A DNA stretch of 64,000 bases from the NCBI RefSeq assembly GCF_014694405.1, contig NZ_JAAUWV010000008.1, positions 1 to 64,000 of the forward strand. The letters are read 5' to 3'. Both the position numbers and the translations under genes were made by a program. A model generated the notes under the pieces. The model made no database searches and was not told the DNA's origin. It saw only the letters and a program-made list of their open reading frames with translations. Shown in pieces: positions 20,321 through 31,000 of this stretch (position 1 is its first letter; each line of letters opens with the position of its first letter). This DNA comes from Pseudoalteromonas sp. S16_S37 (GTDB lineage: Bacteria; Pseudomonadota; Gammaproteobacteria; Enterobacterales; Alteromonadaceae).

Positions 20321-20382
20321 TACCCTATTTCACCAATAGGGTATAAGTTATTGTTATATAGTTTTTTTTGATTGCCGGTAAA
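20321..20382 (-). promoter_or_regulatory. Candidate internal promoter and 5' hairpin before NRPS-5
   Basis: In the 143-nt gap after the hydroxylase gene, the minus strand has TTTACC (20377-20382), 16 nt, then TATATA (20355-20360), an acceptable sigma-70 match. Immediately downstream lies a perfect 9-bp hairpin TACCCTATT / AATAGGGTA with a 5-nt loop (20321-20343), without a U run. If the promoter is real, the hairpin would sit at the very 5' end of a transcript covering NRPS-5, NRPS-6, the thioesterase and hydroxylase. The hairpin is certain; the promoter is a guess. Confidence 0.35.
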
Positions 20383-20398
20383 TTACTGGCCAGTGCCA

Positions 20399-21403
20399 TT
20401 AACCCATTGAAACCAGAACGCTGCGGTTTCCTGTAAAAGGCTTTCTGCCATGTGCCACCTTCCAGTTATCCAGTAACATGACGTCACCTTCGCGCCAATC
20501 GAACTTACATTCCTCATCAGCATATGCCTGGCGGATTTCGTCGATGGTTGTATCGTCAATAGGCGAGCCATCACCAAAGTAGGTGTGGTAAGGGAGTCCC
20601 GATGGACCTAAACTGCTTTCCATCGTTGCTCTGATAGTTGGACACAGACTGCTTGGGTGCCAAAAAGAAATATGATTAAACCACAGCTTATCGCCGCTTT
20701 TGGGGTGTGAGTGCACAGCATCACGTACTTGCTCAGTTTTCACTTGAGTGTCACTTATGATAGTGACTTTTAAATTACGTTTTTCACCATAAGCTTTTAT
20801 GTCTTCAACGTTGTCCATACCGAATGCTTTGCTCACTGTTGGACCAAAGCCGGTACCGTAGTTGCGGCATAATAACCAGCCATTGCGGCTGTTAAACTCA
20901 TCGATAATTTTGCTGTCGATACGTTGATATACTTTGTTTACATCAACTATGTGGGTTTGACCGCCAGACTCTGGTGCTTTTAAACAACAAAACACCAGCT
21001 TATCTGGAGGGTTCATGGTATATGATAGTTCGTTATGTGGCGCAATTTCTTGGTCAGCAGGAAACTCAGTGGCTGTATAAATACCATCATTTAATTGAGT
21101 CCTGGGCGTTGCACCTTCAACATACTCCGCTGTTTGCGGGATCATCTTAGTGACAACACTTTGAAAATCACTTTGGCTATTGACCTTGAAGCCTCTAAAA
21201 AGGACAGCTCCATATTTATCCAAGTTAGCTAAGATAGCCTGTTCGTTTTTTTCGTACCAAATAGATAAATCGACATCAGGGACATTACTTCTATATACCA
21301 AAGGTAGTGTTGGTGACTCTTCAAGAAATAATGTTGATACCAATTCGCCGCCCCCCAGTGTAGGAGATGCGGCTTTTTTGTTGCGCCACTTATCAAACTT
21401 CAT
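20399..21403 (-). CDS. Fe(II)/2-oxoglutarate-dependent hydroxylase, TauD/SyrP-like
   Basis: A 334-residue TauD/TfdA-family oxygenase. Metal ligands are H123-N-E125 (in IAPHNELSY) and H318 (in KVAHGRKPF), with the Arg of GNRS as likely 2-oxoglutarate ligand. The protein ends 16 residues after the last ligand, shorter at the C terminus than the hydroxylase at 4946-5962 but not truncated inside the core. Its start follows AAGGA, 18 nt after the NRPS-4 stop. It lies exactly between NRPS-4 and NRPS-5, so the most economical substrate is the residue loaded on NRPS-5, with the dead C domain of NRPS-5 as possible docking surface. Hydroxylation of an Asn residue is the alternative. Family assignment is firm, substrate is inference. 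Confidence 0.85.
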   Translation of the reverse strand: MKFDKWRNKKAASPTLGGGELVSTLFLEESPTLPLVYRSNVPDVDLSIWYEKNEQAILANLDKYGAVLFRGFKVNSQSDFQSVVTKMIPQTAEYVEGATPRTQLNDGIYTATEFPADQEIAPHNELSYTMNPPDKLVFCCLKAPESGGQTHIVDVNKVYQRIDSKIIDEFNSRNGWLLCRNYGTGFGPTVSKAFGMDNVEDIKAYGEKRNLKVTIISDTQVKTEQVRDAVHSHPKSGDKLWFNHISFWHPSSLCPTIRATMESSLGPSGLPYHTYFGDGSPIDDTTIDEIRQAYADEECKFDWREGDVMLLDNWKVAHGRKPFTGNRSVLVSMG

Positions 21404-21421
21404 ATTTTCATTTTCCTTTCG

Positions 21422-24400
21422 CTATTTTCGAATACCTCCCGGCTTAAACTTGCGTTTAGCTGAACGCATTCTGTTACGCACCTGCTCTTTTAGTTGTTGT
21501 TTCACTTCAACAAGCGTGTGTAGTTCTTGCCCTGTAAGCCAAGGTAAAACTGCATTTAAGCCACTTGTGAGTGCACTAATCGTTGAGCTGCTGTAAAGGT
21601 CTGTATCGACGTACCATTCGCCTTTAACACGATGTAAATCTATCGTAGATATTTGCAACAAAACACCTGCGACATTTACATCTTGCTTTTGTGTTTCAGG
21701 TTGTGATACATTCGATGGTTTTGTAAAATTCACCTCTAGCGAATAAAGCGAATCTCGTTTGCTGTTATGGTAGTCGTTGTACTGCGCTGTAACCCAGTCT
21801 TTATCTACCGCGCCACACGATAAGGTTAACTCTAACTGGGCGCTTAACTGTGCTAGCAACTCAGCCATTGGCAAGTCTTCATCTAATTGATTTAGGTTAA
21901 TGACAGATCTGACAGGTTCCACTAAGTGTGCAACAGTCACCCCACTTAGCGCATGGCTCACTATCTTGCTTTCATCATGAATACTCTGAGCTATGGTCAG
22001 TGCCACACACAGTGCTCGTGATAAATCAATTGATAGCCTATCCGCCAAGCAAACTAATGCCTGTTGAGCTTGCTCATCAAGTGCAAAGGCCATTTTATCT
22101 CTTGCAGTAAGCGACTTCGTTGACAGATTGTTCACTGGCAACTGTGCAAACGCTTTGATATGTGACTTCCAAAATGCGACTTGCTGTCTAACCATCAGCC
22201 TATCTATCGCACCACTAGGTAGTAGCGGCAATTGCGGCACTGGTAGCAAATGCTCTGGCACCATATAAGCGGGTAAAGAATGCTTCATAATATGTACCAA
22301 GGTCGCAAGCGCAGCATTAACATCCTCACAGTCTCGACTATAGCGAATAGATACGTTGTCATCAGTCACCGCTACTTGCTCCACAAACTGCTGACGAGCA
22401 ATGAATTGCTCCACTTGCAACTGCTGCGAACTCACATTTAATGCTGGGCTTGCTAACAGCTCTAAGGTGCCATCTGGTAGTGCTCTTGCCGTTAATCCGG
22501 TATCAATGTGCACATCCGGCGTATCACCTTGTATGTGCAAACGGCCTCTTGCACCGACAGGTGCAACCTGTTTACCTTCGTGTAGAACGACCAACGGTTG
22601 ATAGTCAGACATTAAGCCTAAATTAAACGTCTGTTCATTACTTACCTTGGCCTGACTCAAGTAACTATATGGCCCAACATTGAGGATACTACGCACCTCA
22701 TAAGCACTCGCCCACTGCCACAATAATTGCATGTTGGTGTCGGCTTGTGTGATACACAGTTGTTGCACTTGGTAGTCTGTTTGCCATGGGATACTGGCAA
22801 GCTGCGCTGCGCTGATGGTGGCATGGGTGATTGCACCGCTAGCAATAGCGAGCGCCAGCCCCTCATTGTTTGGAGCCAAATGCAATTTAGCGCCTACCAG
22901 TAACGCCCCAAGCCAATCGCTCGCAGACACATAGCAGCTATCTGGACTCAGCAGCACTTGCGCATCTTTGTCTATCGATTGCGTCGCTAATTGAGATTTT
23001 ATCTGACGATAAACAGCCAGATGTGACAAACGGTGCTTGCCATATTGCAGCGCATCGTTAAACACCGATACAAATACATCGTATAAGTTGCTCTGATCGT
23101 AATGCTCAAACAACTCATACATCATTACCATCTCTTTTGGACTCGATGTGTGGGAGCCAGCCTCCATTACTCGCCATTGTTCCGATGATGCTGCTAACAC
23201 ATCACAACTATAACTAGCACCAAGTTTTAACGCCGCTAACATGGCAACATATCGACTTTGAGTGTGAGGTAAATCTATATATAAAGTATCTTTTGCGCAA
23301 AATCCTTGCGCTTGAAGGTAGCGTGCAAACTGGTTGGCTTGACCATTTAGCTGCGCATAAGTTAGGCACTCGTGCGCACTTTCAATTGCAACGGCACTGG
23401 GCTGCTGTTGTACCATTTGCTCAAACTGCAAATGAATGGGCTGCGCCTCTAATTCTGGCAACTCAACGTATTTTGTACTGCGTTGCAGCTTTAACTTCTC
23501 AATGGCAATGTCTGGATTATCTGCAATTTGTTCCAGTATCACATTAAAGCTCTCAGCCATCGACTTAACCGTTTGTTCATTGAACAAATACGTTGAGTAG
23601 TTCCATAAAAACTGAATACCACTGTCAAGCTCTGCAGCCTCCATTTCCATATCATATTTGATAATATCGTTGTCGCCGCCCAGCGCTTCCACTTGCAAAC
23701 CAGGTAAATCAAGCTCGGAGGTTTCATTGTTTTGCAATGTAAACATCAGCTGGAAAATAGGGCTATGGCTAAGCTCTCGAGAAACTTTAAGTTTATCAAC
23801 CAAAGTTTCCAGTGGGATATTTTGATTATCGTAGGCTACTAATGTATTCACACGGTTTTGCTCTAACAATTGCGCAAACGATGTGTCTTTATCCCATTGG
23901 CTGCGATACACAATACTATTGATAAAATAACCAATTAACGGTGCCACCTGCGGATGTGTGCGCCCTGCAATCGGGCTGCCAATCACCACATCTCGGGTTT
24001 GACTCCAACGGCCAATGACAATTGAATACACACTATAAAGCACCATAAACAAGGTGGAACCCCGCTGTTTTGCCATGCTTTTTATTTTTGTACGTAACCT
24101 GTCATCAATCATCCAAGTGTAAGTGCGTCCTGCAAATTTTTGCTGTGGCAAACGCGCATAGTCTAACGGCAGTGAGTGGCGCTTAGGCGCGCCGTCAAGG
24201 CGCTCCTTCCAGTAAGCAAATTGCTGATCCAATGCTTGCTCATCATAAAATTTACGCTGCCAGCTGGCATAGTCACCATATTGAATTTCAAGCGGTGCTA
24301 AAGTGCTGGCGATCCCTTTGCAGAAGCAATCATAAAAGTGGATGAACTCTCTGACCAACACAGCCTGTGACCAGCCATCAGACACAATATGATGCATAGT

Positions 24401-25021
24401 AAACATCATAATGTGCTCATCAGCCGATAAACGAAGTAATTTGGCTCTGAGCATTAAGTCAGTGCTCAAGTCAAAGGTTTTAGCCATTTCTTGGGCAACC
24501 AGCTTGTCAACTTCTACTTGCTGTTCGCCAGCCTCCATATCTGCCAAGTCAATGACCGGAAAAGCCACGCGCTCGCTCGGCATGACCCGTTGAAATGGCT
24601 CACCGTTATCAACCACAAAGATAGATCGCAGTACCTCATGACGCTCAACTAATGCATCAAGCGCGCGATGAATTGCATCGATGTTCAGCGCTCCACGTAA
24701 GCGAAATGCCGCAGGAATATTGTATTGACTACTACCGCCTTCTAATTTATCGACAAACCATAGCCCTTGCTGCGCATAAGATAATGGCAACAAAGTTTTG
24801 TTATCGACTGGCGTGATCAACATAGGATCGGCTTTAGCCTGTTCTTTTTCTCTTAGCTGCTTTAAAAAGCTGATAATGCTGTCTTTATGTTCTCTGATCT
24901 GCTCTTTGAGCTGGGCGGGAAACCCGCCCTCCTCGCTCACATAGGCAAGCTGATCACCTTTGAGGTATAAAACAATGTTGTTGTTGCGTGCTTGTTCGTA
25001 AATCTCTAGTGATACACTCAT
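21422..25021 (-). CDS. NRPS-4: active C domain with ruined A domain, no carrier
   Basis: A 1199-residue protein. A TubC-type docking domain (1-55) and a normal C domain (65-500, MHHIVSDGWS near 210) are followed by a region (about 525-960) that keeps A-domain landmarks at its edges (LTYAQLNGQANQFARYL near the A1 core, LPAYMVPEHLLPV near A9) but has lost the P-loop TSGSTG, the YGPTE motif, YRTGD and the catalytic A10 lysine (SGAIDR for NGKxDR). The last 240 residues, from FWKSHIKAFAQLP on, resemble the second lobe of a C domain ending in DLYSSSTISALTSGL. No LGGxS carrier is present. The frame is uninterrupted over 3.6 kb and neighbours overlap, so this is a maintained protein rather than a pseudogene. 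Likely role: a condensation enzyme acting between the PKS carrier of NRPS/PKS-3 and the carrier of NRPS-5. It ends in a basic tail (RKFKPGGIRK). Confidence 0.9.
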   Translation of the reverse strand: MSVSLEIYEQARNNNIVLYLKGDQLAYVSEEGGFPAQLKEQIREHKDSIISFLKQLREKEQAKADPMLITPVDNKTLLPLSYAQQGLWFVDKLEGGSSQYNIPAAFRLRGALNIDAIHRALDALVERHEVLRSIFVVDNGEPFQRVMPSERVAFPVIDLADMEAGEQQVEVDKLVAQEMAKTFDLSTDLMLRAKLLRLSADEHIMMFTMHHIVSDGWSQAVLVREFIHFYDCFCKGIASTLAPLEIQYGDYASWQRKFYDEQALDQQFAYWKERLDGAPKRHSLPLDYARLPQQKFAGRTYTWMIDDRLRTKIKSMAKQRGSTLFMVLYSVYSIVIGRWSQTRDVVIGSPIAGRTHPQVAPLIGYFINSIVYRSQWDKDTSFAQLLEQNRVNTLVAYDNQNIPLETLVDKLKVSRELSHSPIFQLMFTLQNNETSELDLPGLQVEALGGDNDIIKYDMEMEAAELDSGIQFLWNYSTYLFNEQTVKSMAESFNVILEQIADNPDIAIEKLKLQRSTKYVELPELEAQPIHLQFEQMVQQQPSAVAIESAHECLTYAQLNGQANQFARYLQAQGFCAKDTLYIDLPHTQSRYVAMLAALKLGASYSCDVLAASSEQWRVMEAGSHTSSPKEMVMMYELFEHYDQSNLYDVFVSVFNDALQYGKHRLSHLAVYRQIKSQLATQSIDKDAQVLLSPDSCYVSASDWLGALLVGAKLHLAPNNEGLALAIASGAITHATISAAQLASIPWQTDYQVQQLCITQADTNMQLLWQWASAYEVRSILNVGPYSYLSQAKVSNEQTFNLGLMSDYQPLVVLHEGKQVAPVGARGRLHIQGDTPDVHIDTGLTARALPDGTLELLASPALNVSSQQLQVEQFIARQQFVEQVAVTDDNVSIRYSRDCEDVNAALATLVHIMKHSLPAYMVPEHLLPVPQLPLLPSGAIDRLMVRQQVAFWKSHIKAFAQLPVNNLSTKSLTARDKMAFALDEQAQQALVCLADRLSIDLSRALCVALTIAQSIHDESKIVSHALSGVTVAHLVEPVRSVINLNQLDEDLPMAELLAQLSAQLELTLSCGAVDKDWVTAQYNDYHNSKRDSLYSLEVNFTKPSNVSQPETQKQDVNVAGVLLQISTIDLHRVKGEWYVDTDLYSSSTISALTSGLNAVLPWLTGQELHTLVEVKQQLKEQVRNRMRSAKRKFKPGGIRK

Positions 25022-28000
25022 TAGAACACTCCTTCTTCAACGGCTTTACCAGCGCCTAAAATATGTTCTTTAGCTTCAAGCACATCGCTATCCACCATAC
25101 CTTTGCTAATTTTTTCTGCGATAGCTTCGATAACTGGGTTATCAAAGAAATCCTTGATTGAGAACACCCTCTCAGGAATAGAGTATGTTTGACGAATGGC
25201 GCTTATCACCCGTGTTGCCACCAGCGAGTCGCCACCTAAATCAAAGAAGTGATCTTCAATACCTATTTCCTCGATGCCCAAAATATCGCGCCATATATCA
25301 ACCAACTGCTCTTCAACGTCATTACGAGGTTTTACATAGTCAGTTTCCAAGTCGGGGCGCGCGTACAAGTTTTTGTTGGTTTCTTGTGTTTTATCAATCC
25401 ACTGACTTAGTCGTGCCTCAAGTGACCCTGTTGAGTTGATAAGTTGCGGCATATATCCACCTGCCAGAGCCATGGCAAATGCCTGTGCCCCTTCTTGCGG
25501 ATTCATGGCAAACACATTGTCATTGCTTACATCAAACTTCCAACCATCCCAGTTAACACTTAACCAACGCGTGTCTCCTTGGGCATGTTGGCGCTGTACA
25601 AAGGCATCCATGTAGGCGTTTGCCGATGCATACGCACTGAAACCAAGACCACCTAATACCGTTGAAAGTGATGACATTGCTAAGCAGAAGCCGACTTGAT
25701 GTTCGCTTAGCAGCTGCTCAAGCACTAACAAACCATCTACCTTCGAGCGACATTGCTGTGCAAAGTCTGCCAGTGTTGTATCTGACAAGGCTTTCATTGA
25801 GCCATGGATCTGACCGGCACAATGAACCACGCCATCAACAGCCCCAAAGCGCTCAATTGCGGTGTTAAATACGTGACGCATTTGCGCCAGTTCAGCGACA
25901 TCAGCGGCCATCACGACTACCTCAGCGCCATTTGCTTGCATGGTTTGAATTTGACGAATCCGACTCACCAAGGTGGCATCTTGCTGTTGTGCAACAATGT
26001 CATCCCACTGTGATGGGTGTGCAAATTCAGAGCGGCCAAGTAGTACAATGCGGGCATTGTTCACCGAGCTGCTGATATGTTCGGCCAGTAACAAGCCAAT
26101 GTTGCCAAGACCACCGGTGATAATATAAGTGCCGTTGTCTTTGAGCGTATGCGCTGGCGGTAGCTCAGGTTCCATAAGCTCAGCTTGATATTTTTGCTCC
26201 CAACGTTTGTTGCCTCTAATGGCAATGGCAGGAATACGCTTCGCTGCTAGCAACTCTTGGCACAGCATCTTGCTCAATGCAGCACGTTTATTGGCATGGC
26301 TTGGACCAGTCTCACTGATATCAATATGGTGACAAAGCAACTCTGAATATTCTTGTGATGCCACCTTAACCAAAGCGCCGACCGCCGCATTATCAGGGTT
26401 AATCATCTCCCAACCAGTGACAGAGAAAACATCACGGCTCAGTAAATCAACTTGCACCTGAGCACCAAGTCCTGCATCAACAATCGCTTGAATTGTGTAT
26501 AGGGCACTGAGTGCACCGCGCGATTGCGCATGGTTAAATGCTGACAATGAAAGAGCCTCACTTGCTTCACTGAGCGCCCCCATGTGAACTACTCTGTCCA
26601 GTGGTGCGGCTGCATTTGCTGCTTTAATCAAGGCGCCATACTGAGACTGCGATGCCATATCTAAGCGATATTCATACTCATCAACTTGCGAAAATGCTGC
26701 GCCATGACGTGCTACCATCACAGCATGGCCAGAGTCGCTTAATTGCTGCGCCAAAACATCAGCCAGACCTTGTTCATCAGCAATGAGCAACCAACGACTG
26801 ACATCGCTTTGTACCGCATGACTGACTTGTCTTGCTACTGGTGTTTGCTGCCAAGTTGGTACATACCACCAGTTCTGTGGCTCTAATTTGCTATTAGCCA
26901 CCGCTTTAGTTGAAGCACCAGAGCGGACCCGATCAATCCAAAAACGACGTTTTTCAAATGGGTATGTCGGCAATGGCACACGTTTTACCACTGCGTCTTG
27001 GTGGTATGCAGACCAATCAATGGCGATACCATGGCTCCATAACTTACCCAATGAACCGGCGAGATATTGCAGATCACACACCGCTTCATTCGGGTGACGA
27101 ATAGTCGCTAACACAACCTGCTCTTTGGCATTTTCGTGCTTACGAGCCAGCGTGCCTAAACCAATACCAGGGCCCACCTCAAGTAACACTTTGTGCTCAT
27201 CAAGACGCATTGTTTCAGCCAATAGCGTATCGATACCCGCGGCAAAGCGTACCGTGCCACGTAGGTGATCGACCCAGTATTGAGGGTCTTGTGCTTGTTG
27301 TGGTTCAATAAATTGACCTGTGACGTTAGATACAAACAGCTGTGTTGGTGCCGATAGCGTTACTTGTTCAACTTCGCTTTTAAATGTGTCTAACACGTCA
27401 TCCATCATGGCGCTGTGGAATGCATGTGAGGTTCTTAGCATACGCCACTGCACTTGCTGTGCATCTAACAATGCTGTTAGCTGTGCAATCGCCTCAGCAC
27501 TGCCGGCAGCAACACAGTTACCCTGTGCATTCACACTTGCTAAACATGCACCAGCACGAGTCAGTAGTGGCTGCAATTGTGCTTCTGGCATAACCACTGA
27601 GACCATATCACCCGGTTGTGCTTGGGCCATGATGCGCCCTCGTGCACTGACAAGTTTTAATGCATCAGCCAAGCTAAATACGTTTGCCAAACAGGCTGCT
27701 ACATATTCACCGATGCTGTGACCAATCATGGCATCCGCTTGCACACCCCATGATTGCAGCAATTTAGCCGTACAATATTCCACCACAAATAACGCAGGTT
27801 GCGTATATTGCGTTTGGTTAAGCAAGGCATCTTCTGCTTGCTCAGTGCCACCGAAAACAACATCTTTGATATCTACATCTAAGTGGGCATTAAGTAACTG
27901 GGCACACTCGTCGAACTGCGCTTTGAATACTGCCGACTGCTCATAAAGGGCTTTGGCCATTTCTTGATATTGCGCGCCTTGTCCTGGGAACATAAATACG

Positions 28001-31000
28001 GTCGAACGATGCGTTTGCTTTTCACGCACGATGCGCGGCTTTTGCGCAAGCAATGCGATTGCTTCATCCACTGTACGACATGCAATACTGGTGCGATATT
28101 CGTGCACCTTTCTGCCCACTTGTAAGGTGTAAGCAACATCCGCCAAGTTGGCATCTTGGTTAGCAAGTAAGTGCTCTCGTAGGTTATCGCAAGCAAGCTT
28201 CAGCGCCTCTTTTGACATTGCCGATAATGGCAATACATGCACGGTGTCACGCTTAGCTGCTGTATCAACTCTTGGCGCTTCTTCCAAAATAACGTGAGCA
28301 TTTGTACCACCAATACCGAACGAGCTAACACCTGCACGTCTTACTGGCGCTTTACCTTGCCAAGGTTTTAACTCTGTATTGATATAAAATGGTGTATCCG
28401 CAAAGTTAATTTGACTGTTACTTTGTGTGTAATTGATGCTTGGCGGTAACTGCTGGTGCTTCATCGCCTGAATCACTTTGATCATGCTCGCAACGCCTGC
28501 CGCACTGTCTAAATGACCCACATTGGCTTTCAAAGTACCCAATGCGCATTGCCCTTTGTCAGCGCTTGCATACGCTTTTTGTAACGCCTTCACTTCAATT
28601 GGGTCGCCAATCTGCGTACCAGTGCCGTGTGCTTCAACATACTCGATAGACTCTGCTGTCACATTGGCGTTTTTCAGTGCTTGTTTGATAACCTCAGACT
28701 GACCGCGCACACTCGGTGCGGTATAACCCACTTTATCGGATGCATCATTGTTAATTGCGCTGCCTTTGATAACCGCATGAATGGTATCGTTATCTGCCAG
28801 TGCTTTATCCAGACGTTTAAGTAGCAAGACACCGGCACCACTACCTGCGCGAGTGCCTTTGGCGTCTTTATCAAACGGTCGACAATGTCCGTCAGCCGAT
28901 ACAATGCCACCTTCTTCATACATATAACCACCAGGTTGCAACAAGTTAATACTTGCGCCCCCTGCCAGTGCCATTTCACACTCACCTTGCATAATGCTGT
29001 TACACGCTTGGTGTACCGCAACCAATGAAGTAGAACACGCGGTTAATACGTTAATACTTGGCCCGGTTAGGTTTAACTTGTACGAAATTAAAGTAGATGC
29101 AAATCCTGAGCTATTGCCAAAGAAGGTTGACTTACCTGTACCTGCCATTACTTCTGGATTTGGCATAATGTTGTTTAATAAGTAGTTACTTTCAGCAATA
29201 CCTACGTAAACACCCACATTACGATACTGCGAATCATCGCCATAACCGCTCAGTTCAAGCGCTTCTGTTGAACACTCAAGTAGTAAACGCTGCTGCGGGT
29301 CAAGTAACTCAGCCTCACGTGGTGAGTAGCCAAAATAGTTAGCATCAAACTCTTCAATACCTTCAAGTACATAACCTGATTTCACGAAATTAGGGTTATT
29401 CAATACTTGAGAACTGAAACCAAGCGCTTGCAACTGCTGTTCATCATAGTGCTGAATTGACTCCACTCCTTGACTGATATTTTGCCAAAACTGCTCTACG
29501 TCTTTGGCGCCTGGGAAGCGACCCGACATACCAATGATGGCAATATCCGTACACTCGTCACGCTCAACAGTAGATTGAGAGTATGACTCTTGCTCATACG
29601 CTTCCTCTTCACCAGATAAGTATGCAGCAAGCCCCGCGATAGTTGGATATTCAAAAATATCAACCAACTCAATTGAGAAGTCGGTGCGTTCAGACACCAT
29701 TTTTTGTACCTGAACACTCAACATTGAGTTGCCGCCTAACTCAAAGAAGTTGTCTTTGCTGGCCACTTTCTCAACGCCTAATACTTCGCTCCAGATCTGT
29801 TTTAACTGCTGCGTAATGCTGTTTACGGTTCTGCTCGCCGTGGCCTTTTTAACGTTGCCAGCTGGCGCTTGGCTTACGCTTGGCAGCGACTTTTTGTCCA
29901 CTTTACCGTTTGCTGTCAATACAAACTGGTTCACCATGATAAACTGTGCTGGCACCATGTAATCAGGCAGGTTACGCTTCATCCACTGCGTCAATTTTGT
30001 TGCTTCTATGGCTTGCGCTTGTGGTACGTAGTAGGCAACCAGTGCGGCTTCATTCCCTTCACCTACTGCTACGACGACAGCCTCTTTAACCCCTTCATAG
30101 GCACTCAATTGCTGCTCAATTTCTCCCGTCTCTATGCGGTAACCACGAATTTTTAGCTGATCATCAATACGGCCAACAAACTCTAGGTTGCCATCAGGGC
30201 GATAACGCACTAGGTCACCACTGCGATACAACTTCTGCTCAGTGCTTAAGGCACGGTGTGAGGTAATGAACTTTTCAGCCGTTAGGTCGTCACGGTTAAG
30301 ATACCCTAAGGTAACCCCATGACCTGCGATATATAACTCACCTATCGCACCTAGCCCTGCCGCTTGACCTTCTTTAATAATGTGTAATTGTGTATTACGA
30401 ATAGCTTGACCAATTGGAATTGCAGGCATATCAACATTGATATCAGCCAGCGTTCTTACCCAATAAACACAGCAGCCAACCACGGTTTCTGTTGGTCCAT
30501 ATTCATTCACATACACACTATTAGGTAATAGCGAAGCCTTCCAAGGCAGTAATGTACTGGTTTTCAATTGCTCGCCGCCAATGACTATCACGTGTTGTGC
30601 ATCGCTGGCCACTTTAGCTGAGTTAAGTAACTCTAAATGTGCTGGAGTCAGCTTAAATAGGTAGCTCTGCTGAGCACTTAAGTATTGGTGTAAACCTTTC
30701 ACCAATGCTTCTTGTGACTCAGGCAATACCACCAACTTGCTGCCACACAAAAACGCGGTAAATAGCGTGGTAACCGTTGCATCAAAGCTAAGCGGTGAAC
30801 TCAATATTGCGCCACTTAGGTGCTGAGCAAAATAGTTTTCTGTGGTGTGCTGTAGGTAGTTCACAACCCCACTGTTATGTACCATCACGCCTTTGGGTAG
30901 TCCAGTAGAGCCCGAGGTATAAATGATGTAGCACAATGACTGCGAAGCATCGTCGGCAAGCGCTAAACGGCTTTGCGGGTAAGCATCGTACGCTTGCAAA

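Noticed and set aside
21422-25021. NRPS-4 as a pseudogene
   Set aside because: There is no stop or frameshift in 1199 codons, the C domain motif is intact, and it overlaps the upstream gene by stop/start. The A-like part is degenerate, but the gene appears maintained.
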